From Saprospiraceae bacterium (GTDB lineage Bacteria > Bacteroidota > Bacteroidia > Chitinophagales > Saprospiraceae): a stretch of 64,000 bases of DNA. Of the stretch, positions 8,116 through 18,714 are shown piece by piece. The notes beneath the pieces are model-generated. The model was not told the DNA's origin and did not search any database. It saw only the letters and a list, made by a program, of their open reading frames with translations. Both the position numbers and the translations under genes were made by a program. Where the stretch lies: the NCBI GenBank assembly GCA_016708265.1, contig JADJGA010000004.1:62001-126000 (forward strand). The letters are read 5' to 3'. The number at the start of each line of letters is the position of its first letter. The stretch's first letter is position 1.

Positions 8116-11100
8116 TCCTGATTTTTATCAGTATAAATATTTCATATCAAAAAATGATACGTTTTACAGTGTTTCAGATACTTTTGATGTCAATACATTC
8201 GGGATCGGGGAGTATAAAATATGGGGATTTTCATATCATGATAATGACAGTCTGGGCATTTTTAATCTTTTCAATTCTTTGAGTTTTAATAAATTTATTG
8301 ATTCAATAAATTATGAAGGCACTCCATTCTGTTCCAGGATCATGAGTAAGCCTCTTGTTGTCAGGATAATGGATGCCGGTGTTATTACAACAATCCCGGT
8401 TTCAATTTGTGAAGGCGAGATTTACATTTTTCAGGGACAAGAAATTTCTCAGGCCGGGTCATACTTTTTCAACAGTTTTACCAATTCATGTGATACCACT
8501 TATTTTGTTGATGTTACAACAGTGGATTTGAAAGCTACAATTATTGCACCCGATACAGAGATAAACTGCATCGACAATGGAGTAGTGAAACTTACAGGCA
8601 GTGGTTTTACCGACGGGATTGGAATGAGTTTCAAATGGTTGGAATTTCCTGAAGAACAGGGATTGGAAGTATTTGCAGGCCAGCCGGGAACATATCATTT
8701 TGTTCTTATTGCTGGTAAATGTACTGATACTGCAAGTGTTGTAATTACTGCTGATAATGATATCCCACTGATAGGATTTAATGTTCAGCAGATCGATTGT
8801 TGCCATTTATCCGGCAAAATATTACTATCTGTAAGTAATGTACCTGTCAGTGATTATATATGGGAGTTTGAAGGAAATATTTTACCTGAGAAGTCAAGTC
8901 TGTTAACTACTAAATTGGCAGGCAATTATACTGTTACAGTAATTTCGTCAGCAGGTTGTGAAGCTCTCCTGAATGTTTTTATGCCTGTTGATACGATAAA
9001 ACCTGAAGTTACATTTTCTTACAATGATCTGACTTGCTTTCAGCCATCAGCGGTTATAACTCTGAATACTTCTTCTGCACTGGCATCTGTTTTCTGGATT
9101 GAGGGAGGAGAAACGGGTACTACTATAACTGTAAATCAGCCTGATATTTATCATGTTGCATTCACGGCAACAAATTGTTGTTCTTCGATTGATTCTGTGG
9201 AAATAAAAGATTTTACCGGCGAACCTGATATCGAAATCACAGGGAATGGTCTTGATTGTCAGTACGAAAACACAAACCTGGGGTTTTCATCAACTGAAAA
9301 CCTGATTTATTATAAATGGACTACTCCTGAAAGTACAGAATTATTCTCAAAGATCATAAATGTTTCACAACCAGGAACATATTATTTGGATGTCACAAAT
9401 GAATATGGTTGTGAAACTACTGATTCATTATTACTTACTCAGGATGTCATTCCTCCTGATATTTTTATACCCAATGTACCTTTGTTGTTATCATGCGGAG
9501 TAGATAGTGTTCAACTTTTTTTCACTAACACATCAGGTATTTTGTCGGCAGAATGGAACGGGCCCGGAATAATAAACAGCCAAGAATTATATCCTTATGC
9601 TAAATTTAAAGGAACCTATTATCTTAAACTGACAGGGCTAAATCATTGTATAGCATTTGATTCAATAGTAGTTCTTCACGATAACACAATTCCTAAGATA
9701 GGAATTAATACCGATACGATTGATTGTGTTGATAAACAGATAAATATAACTATTGATTATACAGGCAACTATTCTTTTATCTGGCTTGATCCTGAAAACA
9801 ACGTGCTAAGCGGGTCGTCTGTAAACTCATATATCTCAGGATCTTATCAATTGACAGTGACAAACAATGATAATAGCTGCAAGAGCTATTACCTTATTGA
9901 AGCTCCTGTGGATACTTCTCCTGTCAATGTCACTGTCCTGGCTTCATCATTGCTGGATTGCAATCATGATTATGTGAATCTGTATTTATCAGATTATTCC
10001 AAAATCAAAACTATAAGATGGTATAACTCATCAATCACAACATATAGTGATACAGCAAAAATAATTTATTCCGGCAAGTATTATGTTGATATCACGCCTG
10101 AAAATGGTTGTTTTGTAAGTGACAGCATTGAGATTTTGACTGGTGATTATATTGATTTATCACCGGACACACTGCTATTAACATGCGCCAATCCAACCCG
10201 GACTGTCATTTTGCCCGGAGTAAATCCTGGTTATGATTTTTCATGGTCAGGACCGGGGGGCATCAGTTCAAATTCTTCGTCTCCTGTCTTTGATATTCCC
10301 GGAACTTACAATGTAACTGTAACAAATGGTAACTGTACTGAAAGCACAATCATAACACTCCTGCAAGATAAAAAAATACCTGAAATAAGAATTGAATATG
10401 ATTCTATTATTGAATGCGATCCTGATTATGCAGTTATAAAAGGAATTATTTTAAGTGATGATATATCCGGTTTCACCTGGGAAGGTCCATCTTTTTTTAC
10501 AACAACAAATCTTGTTAATTTTGTTTACAACCCGGGAATTTATATTTTTACTGTTGTTGGGAATAATGGATGTTCTGATTCTCTAAAAGTAATTATAACA
10601 CTATCACAAAAATATCCTTCCTTAAAAGTGACAGGTGATACAGTTACCTGTAAATCGGGCATTCATCCATTATTTATTGATTGTCAGGTTGATGGAAGTT
10701 ATACTTCTGTTATATGGACCGGCCCAAATAATGAGAATTATTATGAGCTGAAAAACATAGTTGACAAGGAAGGAAAGTATATTTGCGAGGTAAAAAATGC
10801 TTTGGGTTGTATATCGAAAGATTCGGTTTATGTGGTCATCGATACTCTTAAACCATTTGCATTTTTCGATAAAATAGATACTCTGACTTGCCTGAAAGAT
10901 ACAGTAAAGATAAGCATGACAGTCAATTCATTAAATACTGATATCTCATGGCTTGGTCCCTATGGGTTTAGTTCATTTTCTGAAGATATTAAAGCTATTT
11001 ATGGTGGAAATTATTATGTAGAAATTACAGCTGATAATGGTTGTGTATTTGCAGATTCAGTTTTTGTACCAGTTAACAGATTAAAGCCATATATTTTTCT

Positions 11101-12811
11101 TACAGGTCAGAATATAAATGGAAATAACAGCAAGGTAAAAATTGAAATGCAGACTACTGCCTTGAATTACGATGTGACATGGAAATGGCCTGATGGCACT
11201 TTGTCTTATGAAGACAGTTTACGGACTATTCTTGACGGGGTTTATAAGATTACTGTCACAGATACTGATAACGGATGCTCAAATATAGACTCCATTTTAA
11301 TAGCCATAGATACAATACCTCCTGATATTGTTTCGAAGAACTATTACCTGCCATGTGATAGTTCTCTCATAAAAATGCATGTATACTCAAACAGGACGGG
11401 AACCATATTTTACTGGATTGGTCCGGAAGATTTCTATGTTGAAGGTGCTACAGCATATACCAATGTGCCAGGTATTTACTATATCTATGCTGAAGGTACC
11501 AATGGAACGATAAGTACAGATTCAATTGAAGTTTTCAATACTCCACTATTGCCGGAGTTTAATGCATTTGGTAATGAAATTAGCTGTAGTGAATTGAGCG
11601 TTCCGGTAATAGCTACCGGAGTTCTTGACGACAAATCATTTACATGGAAAGGGCCGCAGGGTTTTACTTCTGGCTTAAGAGAACCAATGGTATCAGTTCC
11701 AGGTTACTACACTCTCATTGTGACAGGGGATAATGGCTGTACAGACAGCATAACAGTGGAGGTTGGTGTGGACACACTTAAGCCGGTTTTCAATATTTCT
11801 TATACTGATTCACTCGTATGTGAAAACAATAAAGCAGTTCTGCATATAGAAGACCAAATTCCCGGCAGATTATATTCTTATTTATGGCAAACGGATGATG
11901 GAATACTTGATTATGGTATTTACAGCCCGGATCCTGTAGTAATCGGCCAAGGAACCTACAAAGTAAAAGTCACAGATATAAAGAATGGCTGCTCGGAAAT
12001 TGATTCTATTTTAGTCACCAGCAATGCATATCAGCTTGACAGTATCAGCCTGATAATTACTGAACCATCTTGTTTCGGTTATTCTGATGGTTCCATAATC
12101 ATAGACAGTATATTTGGGGGTATAGGTCCTTACAGATATTCAACTGATAATTATTATTTTTCGAGTATCAAAATCTTCAATTCTAAGAAAGCAGGCTCAT
12201 ACAGGTTTTATGTTAAAGATAAAAACGGATGTAAAACAGACAGCCTTATAATATTGGGTGACGGAGCAGATGTTCAGGTCAGTCTTGGGGCTGATAAGGA
12301 GGAAATATATTCAGGTAACAGTGTTCAGATTGATGCGCTTGTAAATGCCCCAAATGGTATCAAACAAATGATCTGGGAACCCGATGGGCTGTTCAAAGAT
12401 AAAGATTCATTAAAAGTCAGAATATTTCCACTTGAATCAACATTAATTTCACTTGAAGTTGTTGATTCCAATGGATGTAAGGGAAATGATGATATATGGA
12501 TAAGTGTACTCAGCAAACCTGATATTTATGTGCCAAATATTTTTACACCAGACGGAGATGGTAATAATGATTATTTTTATATAAAAGCAAATAACGGAGT
12601 AAAATCAATTAGTGAGTTTAAAATATTTGACAGATGGGGTGAGTTATTGTATCAGAACAATAATATCAGGCTGAATGTACCTATTGACGGTTGGGATGGG
12701 AAATTTAACGGCACACTTGTCCAGAATGGTGTGTACGTTTGTTACTTTAAACTTGAACTTGAAAATGGTCTTTTTGAATCATTTTATACAGATTTAACAT
12801 TAATCAAATAA
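8063..12811 (+). CDS. giant Ig-like repeat adhesin with T9SS type B C-terminal domain (main part)
   Basis: Downstream part of the gene that starts at 7429; the ATG at 8063 is only where the shifted frame opens. The body consists of about 15 degenerate Ig-like units of 85-95 residues, each with a first Cys near its start (for example DTLTC), a Trp core (WxGP), GxYxVxVT and a second Cys before DSI, so one disulphide per unit is likely. A SprB-type repeat (TEPSCFGYSDGS) follows. The last 95 residues are the gliding-motility-associated type B sorting domain (VPNIFTPDGDGNNDYF, FDRWGELLYQNN, GWDGKFNG). The protein should be exported by T9SS and stay at the cell surface as an adhesin or matrix component. 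It is followed by a second protein of the same class. Confidence 0.85.
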   Translation: MILKKEDIKQSFKGKKADPDFYQYKYFISKNDTFYSVSDTFDVNTFGIGEYKIWGFSYHDNDSLGIFNLFNSLSFNKFIDSINYEGTPFCSRIMSKPLVVRIMDAGVITTIPVSICEGEIYIFQGQEISQAGSYFFNSFTNSCDTTYFVDVTTVDLKATIIAPDTEINCIDNGVVKLTGSGFTDGIGMSFKWLEFPEEQGLEVFAGQPGTYHFVLIAGKCTDTASVVITADNDIPLIGFNVQQIDCCHLSGKILLSVSNVPVSDYIWEFEGNILPEKSSLLTTKLAGNYTVTVISSAGCEALLNVFMPVDTIKPEVTFSYNDLTCFQPSAVITLNTSSALASVFWIEGGETGTTITVNQPDIYHVAFTATNCCSSIDSVEIKDFTGEPDIEITGNGLDCQYENTNLGFSSTENLIYYKWTTPESTELFSKIINVSQPGTYYLDVTNEYGCETTDSLLLTQDVIPPDIFIPNVPLLLSCGVDSVQLFFTNTSGILSAEWNGPGIINSQELYPYAKFKGTYYLKLTGLNHCIAFDSIVVLHDNTIPKIGINTDTIDCVDKQINITIDYTGNYSFIWLDPENNVLSGSSVNSYISGSYQLTVTNNDNSCKSYYLIEAPVDTSPVNVTVLASSLLDCNHDYVNLYLSDYSKIKTIRWYNSSITTYSDTAKIIYSGKYYVDITPENGCFVSDSIEILTGDYIDLSPDTLLLTCANPTRTVILPGVNPGYDFSWSGPGGISSNSSSPVFDIPGTYNVTVTNGNCTESTIITLLQDKKIPEIRIEYDSIIECDPDYAVIKGIILSDDISGFTWEGPSFFTTTNLVNFVYNPGIYIFTVVGNNGCSDSLKVIITLSQKYPSLKVTGDTVTCKSGIHPLFIDCQVDGSYTSVIWTGPNNENYYELKNIVDKEGKYICEVKNALGCISKDSVYVVIDTLKPFAFFDKIDTLTCLKDTVKISMTVNSLNTDISWLGPYGFSSFSEDIKAIYGGNYYVEITADNGCVFADSVFVPVNRLKPYIFLTGQNINGNNSKVKIEMQTTALNYDVTWKWPDGTLSYEDSLRTILDGVYKITVTDTDNGCSNIDSILIAIDTIPPDIVSKNYYLPCDSSLIKMHVYSNRTGTIFYWIGPEDFYVEGATAYTNVPGIYYIYAEGTNGTISTDSIEVFNTPLLPEFNAFGNEISCSELSVPVIATGVLDDKSFTWKGPQGFTSGLREPMVSVPGYYTLIVTGDNGCTDSITVEVGVDTLKPVFNISYTDSLVCENNKAVLHIEDQIPGRLYSYLWQTDDGILDYGIYSPDPVVIGQGTYKVKVTDIKNGCSEIDSILVTSNAYQLDSISLIITEPSCFGYSDGSIIIDSIFGGIGPYRYSTDNYYFSSIKIFNSKKAGSYRFYVKDKNGCKTDSLIILGDGADVQVSLGADKEEIYSGNSVQIDALVNAPNGIKQMIWEPDGLFKDKDSLKVRIFPLESTLISLEVVDSNGCKGNDDIWISVLSKPDIYVPNIFTPDGDGNNDYFYIKANNGVKSISEFKIFDRWGELLYQNNNIRLNVPIDGWDGKFNGTLVQNGVYVCYFKLELENGLFESFYTDLTLIK

Positions 12812-12848
12812 ATATTACGAATTTTATTTATATTTTAATTTACATTAA

Positions 12849-12856
12849 TATCTTTG
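12849..12856 (+). promoter_or_regulatory. -7 element (TATCTTTG) upstream of second T9SS protein
   Basis: TATCTTTG fits the TAnnTTTG -7 element, 33 bases before the GTG start at 12889. A degenerate -33 (TTTA, 12827-12830) lies 18 bases upstream. It suggests that the second surface protein and the symporter can be transcribed independently of the first adhesin. Confidence 0.45.
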
Positions 12857-12888
12857 CATTTCTTTTTAGTACAGGAAAAAAAAATAAA

Positions 12889-15819
12889 GTGAAATTGGGA
12901 TTTAAGGAATTTAACAGGATTATAATAACAGGTTTTTTATTGGTTTTTATGTATGGTTTTGCATTCAGCCAGGGATCTTCTCCACAACCGGATACGATTT
13001 GCAGTCATGCTGATGTCTTTTGCGATTCAGCATCTATGGTAGGCCCTTGGACTTTGCCCAAAGATCTTATTAATAATATCACACAGAGTGTTTGTACTGG
13101 GAGTACTGTCACAGGCAATTTTGACAATCAGCTATTTTTCCCATTTGTTCCTTCTTCAAATGATGTGGAGTTTGAGATAATTATTCAAAATTTACAGGCA
13201 GATGCCTCCAAACCTCCAACAGAGGCAGGTTATCAGTGGGGGATTGTGGATGGTTGTGATTTTACTTCCAACAACTATATTTTATGTGACGGTTCAAAAA
13301 TTCAGGATCCTGTTACAACAATTCATGGAACGAATTTTAAACCAGGGCATACTTATTACTTCTATATTGATGGTTATTCAGGATCAGAAGTTACTTTCAG
13401 ATTGCGTGTATTGAAAGGTATTGGCAATCTTAAAGTAGATCATGTTGATTATTTTAATGTAGAAGGAGTAGGGGAGTACTTTGCAAATGATACAGTGAAG
13501 GTTTGCCACAACGGAATTTTTAAAATTGCTGTAGAAGGAGTAAATAATGCTGCCAGCTTTATATGGCAGGTAGATGGCAAGAAGGAAAATTCAGACACCT
13601 CCCTGATTTACAGATTCAAAAACACTGGGGTAGTTTATAAGGTTGAAGCACAGGGATATACTGATTGTGCATCCTCTCCTTTCGGAGCCTTATATTTTCA
13701 GGTTGATACTATTGCTGATGAAAAACTTAAGGATACCATAGTTTGTGCCAATGACCTTTCAGGTGGTGTTAACCCTTACGGATGGCTTGGGGGAGTGATC
13801 AACAAGGATGGGATTTCAAGATTTAAGGTTGTATATCCTAACGGGTGTTATCACTGGCAACAGGTGAGGGTAATAAAAAAAATTGAACCTATAGTAAGTG
13901 TGGATTCTGTACTGTGCAATTCCATAAGTGTTGTTTTTGGTGGAGAAACATTTACCCGAGACACTACAAAGCAAATGATTTACAGTACTCCAATTGGTTG
14001 CGACAGCATTGTCAATTACAGGTTTTATTTCATGAGATTTAATGGTAGTGTTTCACAATTGGAATGTTTTAACGGAACTTCCTATATGATTAAAGTGATA
14101 CCCGATAATTTCAATGCAAATGACTTTGACAGTCTTAAAGTGAACTGGCTCAGAAATAATCTCCCGTTCACTGAAACAAAGACATTTGAATTATACCCGA
14201 TAAGTCTTACAGGTACATATTCTGCTATTGTGACTGTATACAAAAATAACAGATCCTGCAGTTTTGACCTTAATGATGTTATAATTACAGAAATACCGAA
14301 TGCTGCTTTTTCCTTAAACACTGATCTGATCTGTGAAACCGATAGTATAGTGCTTTCACTCAACAATTATATTAATAATGTGTCATACAATATCAGTTCT
14401 CCTGGCAGCTCCTCTCAGTCGTTAGGAAACGGAAAATATAAATTGAAATGGAATACTCCGGGAGTATACAGTGTTAAAGTAGAAACAGATTTTAATGGGT
14501 GTAAGTCAGACTATATAAGCCAGGTGATTGTCAAAAAAGAATTGGATTTGCCTGTGGTGAGTTGTGTGAAATCAACAAACACATCTGTTGAATTTGACTG
14601 GATAGATTCCGATTCTGATTGCCTTGAAGAATATGAAGTTTGGATTAATGGTGCCTTTTATAAAAAGCTGAATTCCGGACCAGAAGCAATTACAGGCCTG
14701 AATTATGGAGAAGAAGTAAAAATAACAGTCAAAGCAATAAGTGACTGCGTTTGTCCTGGCAAGATTGATTCTGCGGTTTGTAAAGCTTTGCCATGCCCTG
14801 AGAGGAAACTTGAGATAACAGGAATTCCAAAACAGATATGCGAAGATCAACTACCTGATTACTTTCAGTTAGGCTATAAATCTGATACTGCTGGAACACC
14901 TGCCTGGTCAGGATCTGCAGTTGATAACGGAGGTAAACTTTCAAAATCAAAATTAAAAATAGGAGAGAACTTTGTTTATCTGGAATACAGAATCGGTGAG
15001 TGTATTTACAATTTTGATACTTCTATCACCGTATTTCCTTCAGTAAAATTTGACTTTAGTATTACTGATATTTCCTGTTATGATTCATCCGATGGTAGTT
15101 TTTCTTTAAATCCGGTCCAGGGTAGTCCTGATTTTACCCTCACCCTCAATGGGAAATCATATTCTGATTTTAAAATTAACGGACTTGCCAGCGGAAATTA
15201 TAATGTGGAATTGAAAGATTCAAAAGGATGTACTGCTAAAAGTTCTTTTTCACTAATTAAACCTGACAAACTGTTTGTTGAAATAAATGGAGAAGATAAG
15301 GTGAATTTTAATCAGGCTTACACATATTTTGTTGAATCTGACTTTGATGAAGTGGATAGTATAACATGGTATTTAAATGACAGTATCATTTGTTCAAACA
15401 GATTTTGTGATTCAGTTAAAATAATTCCTGCTGATGATTTCAATCTCTGTGTTGAATTGTTCTATGGTCAGGATTGCAAGGTCGAAGATTGCATTGATGT
15501 ACGTGTAAATAAGGACTTCGACGTTTATGTCCCAAATGTATTCACTCCTAATTTTGACAGTGTAAATGATTTTTTCAGAATAAAATCCACTAATGGTGTT
15601 GAAGTAAATGTAAAGACCATGCAGATATTTGACAGATGGGGAGAATTGTTGTATAAAAAAGATAATTTCGTTTACGGCAACAATGAGGAATACGTTGGCT
15701 GGGATGGACGTTTTCACGAAAAGCTATCTCCTCCGGGGGTTTATGTTTATTATATTGAAATTCTGAAAGAAAACGGTGATATAACCAGGCTTGCAGGTGA
15801 TATTACCTTGCTACGATAA
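12889..15819 (+). CDS. T9SS type B sorting-domain surface protein
   Basis: A 976-residue secreted protein starting at GTG; the resulting N-terminus is a good signal peptide ending near GFAFSQ. Residues about 60-185 look like a beta-sandwich resembling the N-terminal region of other Bacteroidota surface proteins. Ig/PKD-like and fibronectin-like modules follow, including a stretch with VEFDWIDSDSDCLEEYEVWI, then a SprB repeat at about 725-790 (ISCYDSSDGSFSL). The type B sorting domain occupies about 878-976 (VPNVFTPNFDSVNDFF, FDRWGELLYKKDN, GWDGRF, PPGVYVYYIE). The role is inferred to be cell-surface attachment or gliding-related. It may be functionally paired with the preceding adhesin, because the two share domain style. 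No enzymatic motif was seen. Confidence 0.9.
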   Translation: MKLGFKEFNRIIITGFLLVFMYGFAFSQGSSPQPDTICSHADVFCDSASMVGPWTLPKDLINNITQSVCTGSTVTGNFDNQLFFPFVPSSNDVEFEIIIQNLQADASKPPTEAGYQWGIVDGCDFTSNNYILCDGSKIQDPVTTIHGTNFKPGHTYYFYIDGYSGSEVTFRLRVLKGIGNLKVDHVDYFNVEGVGEYFANDTVKVCHNGIFKIAVEGVNNAASFIWQVDGKKENSDTSLIYRFKNTGVVYKVEAQGYTDCASSPFGALYFQVDTIADEKLKDTIVCANDLSGGVNPYGWLGGVINKDGISRFKVVYPNGCYHWQQVRVIKKIEPIVSVDSVLCNSISVVFGGETFTRDTTKQMIYSTPIGCDSIVNYRFYFMRFNGSVSQLECFNGTSYMIKVIPDNFNANDFDSLKVNWLRNNLPFTETKTFELYPISLTGTYSAIVTVYKNNRSCSFDLNDVIITEIPNAAFSLNTDLICETDSIVLSLNNYINNVSYNISSPGSSSQSLGNGKYKLKWNTPGVYSVKVETDFNGCKSDYISQVIVKKELDLPVVSCVKSTNTSVEFDWIDSDSDCLEEYEVWINGAFYKKLNSGPEAITGLNYGEEVKITVKAISDCVCPGKIDSAVCKALPCPERKLEITGIPKQICEDQLPDYFQLGYKSDTAGTPAWSGSAVDNGGKLSKSKLKIGENFVYLEYRIGECIYNFDTSITVFPSVKFDFSITDISCYDSSDGSFSLNPVQGSPDFTLTLNGKSYSDFKINGLASGNYNVELKDSKGCTAKSSFSLIKPDKLFVEINGEDKVNFNQAYTYFVESDFDEVDSITWYLNDSIICSNRFCDSVKIIPADDFNLCVELFYGQDCKVEDCIDVRVNKDFDVYVPNVFTPNFDSVNDFFRIKSTNGVEVNVKTMQIFDRWGELLYKKDNFVYGNNEEYVGWDGRFHEKLSPPGVYVYYIEILKENGDITRLAGDITLLR

Positions 15820-15843
15820 TAAATCCTGTAAAATGAATCTTTA

Positions 15844-17148
15844 ATGAAGAAAATAGAATTGCACTGGAGAATACTCCTTGGATTGCTGTTGGGTGCTTTT
15901 TTTGGATTTATTTTATCAGAAATTGAAGGTGGAAAGGAATGGATACAGGATTGGATCAAACCCTTTGGCACAATTTTTATAAATTCACTTAAGCTAATAG
16001 CAATTCCCCTCATTTTCGGATCCCTGATTAAAGGAGTTTCTGATCTTAAAGATTTTTCCAGGCTTTCAAAAATTGGGATCAGAGCATTTTCTTTTTATCT
16101 GATGACAACTGTAATTGCTATTTCCATTGGTTTATTGATTGTCAACATTATTAATCCCGGCAAATCAATTTCAGAATCTACCAGAAACCAGCTTGTTAAT
16201 GAATATATATCCAACACAGAGTCTATATCTCAAACCGCGAAAGTACAACAGGATTATGGCCCATTGAAAATGTTTGAAGATATCGTTCCTTCCAATATTT
16301 TTGCTGCAGCAAGTGATAACAGGAATATGCTGCAGGTAATTTTTTTCTCCATTTTATTTGGTATTGGTTTGATACTGGTTTCAGAAGCCAAAGCAAAGCC
16401 TGTTAAAGCATTTTTTGACGGATTCAACGAGGTCATAATGAAGCTGGTGGATATACTGATGCTTGCAGCACCGTTTGGTGTGTTTGCTCTGATAGCTACT
16501 CTGATAGTTGAATCTCCTAATCTGGATCTTTTTATTGCATTATTCTGGTATGCTCTATCAATTATCTTAGGTATTTTCTTGTTGTTGGGTTTATATGTGG
16601 TATTTGCTTCAATTATTTCAAAAAGGAAACCCTCTGTTTTTATTAAAGGGATGGCACCGGCACAATTGGTTGCTTTTTCTACAAGTTCAAGTGCTGCTAC
16701 TCTTCCGGTCACGATGGAGAGAGTTACGGAGCATCTCGGAGTAGATAAAGAAGTCAGTAGCTTCGTATTGCCTATAGGAGCCACAGTAAATATGGATGGT
16801 ACAAGCCTTTATCAGGCTGTTGCTGCAGTATTTATAGCACAGGCTTTTGGCATGCATCTGAGCCTCGAAATACAATTGGGTATAATTCTGACCGCAACAC
16901 TGGCTAGTATAGGAGCAGCTGCAGTACCTGGAGCAGGTATGATAACATTGATTATTGTTTTAGCACAGGCCGGGATTCCCGAAGCAGGATTGGCTTTGAT
17001 ATTTGCAGTCGACAGACCTCTCGATATGTTAAGAACGGTTGCAAATGTAACCGGTGATGCATTTTGTGCAGTAGTAGTAGCAAAATCAATAGGAAAACTT
17101 GGAAATCCCAAAATACAAGAGTGGGACGACAATTATATTCCTTCCTAA
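15844..17148 (+). CDS. dicarboxylate/amino acid:cation symporter (DAACS family)
   Basis: A 434-residue secondary transporter of the GltP/DctA type, importing glutamate, aspartate or C4-dicarboxylates with H+ or Na+. The signature serine-rich hairpin STSSSAATLPVT and the transport-core motif GATVNMDGTSLYQ are intact, as is PGAGMI in the second hairpin. About eight membrane helices are visible. The gene begins 24 bases after the stop of the T9SS protein and has no promoter of its own, so it may share its transcript. Substrate specificity cannot be decided here. The 210-base gap that follows contains no recognisable element. Confidence 0.94.
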   Translation: MKKIELHWRILLGLLLGAFFGFILSEIEGGKEWIQDWIKPFGTIFINSLKLIAIPLIFGSLIKGVSDLKDFSRLSKIGIRAFSFYLMTTVIAISIGLLIVNIINPGKSISESTRNQLVNEYISNTESISQTAKVQQDYGPLKMFEDIVPSNIFAAASDNRNMLQVIFFSILFGIGLILVSEAKAKPVKAFFDGFNEVIMKLVDILMLAAPFGVFALIATLIVESPNLDLFIALFWYALSIILGIFLLLGLYVVFASIISKRKPSVFIKGMAPAQLVAFSTSSSAATLPVTMERVTEHLGVDKEVSSFVLPIGATVNMDGTSLYQAVAAVFIAQAFGMHLSLEIQLGIILTATLASIGAAAVPGAGMITLIIVLAQAGIPEAGLALIFAVDRPLDMLRTVANVTGDAFCAVVVAKSIGKLGNPKIQEWDDNYIPS

Positions 17149-17359
17149 GCTATGTAAATTAAGAATCAGGGATTTAGAAGGTAGAAGGGTAGAAAGGTGA
17201 TGCTATTTATGGGGATATCCCATTTTTACAATTTTCAATAGAAATTTCTTTTGGACTCCCTTTAGAGCCTATCCTGCAAAGCGGGAGAAGGGCAAAACCT
17301 AAAGAATGCTAAGTGTAAGGCATTTTTTCAATACACGCACCGTAATAAAATCCAAGGCA

Positions 17360-18166
17360 TCAGATTACTGCACTCAAATAACCTACTACCCGGCTAGTAT
17401 CTCCTGTGATATCTCCACTAGTGCAATAATCAGCAATTATTACATTCTTGTCGTTTTGTATAATATATTTTAATATTGCCTTTAAACCTTCCTTACCACA
17501 TGCCTCAGAAGACTCATCAAGGAGTTTGAAATTCTTTGTGGTGAGAGCTCTGATGCAATTGTTGTCAAGTAAATTTGCTTTTTCCTTTGGATGAAAATGA
17601 CTGAGGTCAGTAGAAATAATAAGACAATTATCTTTATCCCTCAGGATATATTCGAACAGATCATAAAGAGTATCTATACTTACTCTGCCATATACGATTT
17701 CAACAACCTTAATCCCCGGAAACATTCGTTTTATGAAAGGCATCTGGGTTTCTGTACTGTGTTCCAGATAATGAACGTCAGGCTGGAAATCAATATTGAA
17801 GTTTTCTTGCAGTTCTTCAACATATTCGAGGTCAATCTCCAGATTTCCGTACGGAGTTTCGTAAAACTCATTTTCTGCAATGCTTATTCCGTTAATGTAA
17901 ATATGATGAGATGGTCCAACTACAATGATCCTTTTGAATATAAAGTTTTCCAGGAGTTTATATGCCTGAAATGCAGTGAATCCTGAGTATATATAGCCTG
18001 CATGTGGTACAATAGCGATTCTGTACTGCTTATCTTTCATTTCTGCAGAAGCTGGCTTTTTACAAAGATTGTGTTCCCAGGTTTCAATCATTTTTTCAAT
18101 TTGAGCAGATTCACGGGGGTAAAACCTTGATCTGTTTCCGGCTTCTCTGATATTTAAATTGCTCAT
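17360..18166 (-). CDS. amrB: Memo-like protein, AmmeMemoRadiSam system protein B
   Basis: A 268-residue member of the MEMO1 family, which has the fold of class III extradiol dioxygenases. Putative metal-site residues known from human Memo are present: His55 in VPHAGYIYSG, the His87/88 pair in GPSHHIYI and Cys248 in DYCTSGDITGD; the motif STDLSHFH also fits the family. It is the last gene of a minus-strand run containing an AMMECR1 protein and a radical SAM enzyme, which together define the AmmeMemoRadiSam group. The biochemical role of the bacterial trio is not established to my knowledge. Memo is separated from the other two by three small genes, which is unusual. Confidence 0.93.
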   Translation of the reverse strand: MSNLNIREAGNRSRFYPRESAQIEKMIETWEHNLCKKPASAEMKDKQYRIAIVPHAGYIYSGFTAFQAYKLLENFIFKRIIVVGPSHHIYINGISIAENEFYETPYGNLEIDLEYVEELQENFNIDFQPDVHYLEHSTETQMPFIKRMFPGIKVVEIVYGRVSIDTLYDLFEYILRDKDNCLIISTDLSHFHPKEKANLLDNNCIRALTTKNFKLLDESSEACGKEGLKAILKYIIQNDKNVIIADYCTSGDITGDTSRVVGYLSAVI

Positions 18167-18198
18167 ATGGGAATTTTGTTGAGCTAAGAATTAATTCA

Positions 18199-18714
18199 TT
18201 ATTTCATTATATCGCTTTTTGATAAAGTCCTGTGAATTTCATTGACTTCCATCAGTGCTGCTGATCCATACCATGGTTTTAATTCCATAACCAGACTTCC
18301 AAAAATGATTGCAGGATCTGTTTCAGTTAGTTTTTGGGCTTCTTCAACGGTTTCAACATTGAAAATGTAAATTCCACGAAGATCACCATTATCCAGGAAA
18401 GGACCGGCCACAACGAGTTTGCCGGATTCAGCCATTTTATTGATATTCATAAGATGCGCTTTCTGTAATTCTTTTGCTTTTACAGGATCCGTTTCCCTGT
18501 TTGGTCCAGATTTCAGAAAAGCAATCACATATTTCTTCATACCAAATTCATCAGAACCATATTTATCAGCTTTTTCACTGTTATAAGCTTCTGGCTTGAA
18601 ACCAACAAATTTAGCTTTATCTGAATTATTGTTTCTTACAGAGCAAGAAACAAGAGTCAAATACAAAATTGTGAGACAAATTAAATATTTGCTTACTTTA
18701 TTTATTTTCGACAT
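18199..18714 (-). CDS. YciI-like domain lipoprotein
   Basis: A 171-residue protein with a lipoprotein signal (LVSC at about residue 24) followed by a YciI-type ferredoxin-like domain: MKKYVIAFLKSGPNR, AHLMNINKMAESGKLVVAGP and GIYIFNVETVEEAQKLTETDP. The conserved His of YciI proteins is the one in AHLMNI. Cytoplasmic YciI proteins are about 95 residues; a lipid-anchored version suggests a periplasmic role. The start overlaps the end of the SRPBCC gene by 17 bases, so translation is probably coupled. It lies within the AmmeMemoRadiSam run. Function unknown. Confidence 0.85.
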   Translation of the reverse strand: MSKINKVSKYLICLTILYLTLVSCSVRNNNSDKAKFVGFKPEAYNSEKADKYGSDEFGMKKYVIAFLKSGPNRETDPVKAKELQKAHLMNINKMAESGKLVVAGPFLDNGDLRGIYIFNVETVEEAQKLTETDPAIIFGSLVMELKPWYGSAALMEVNEIHRTLSKSDIMK

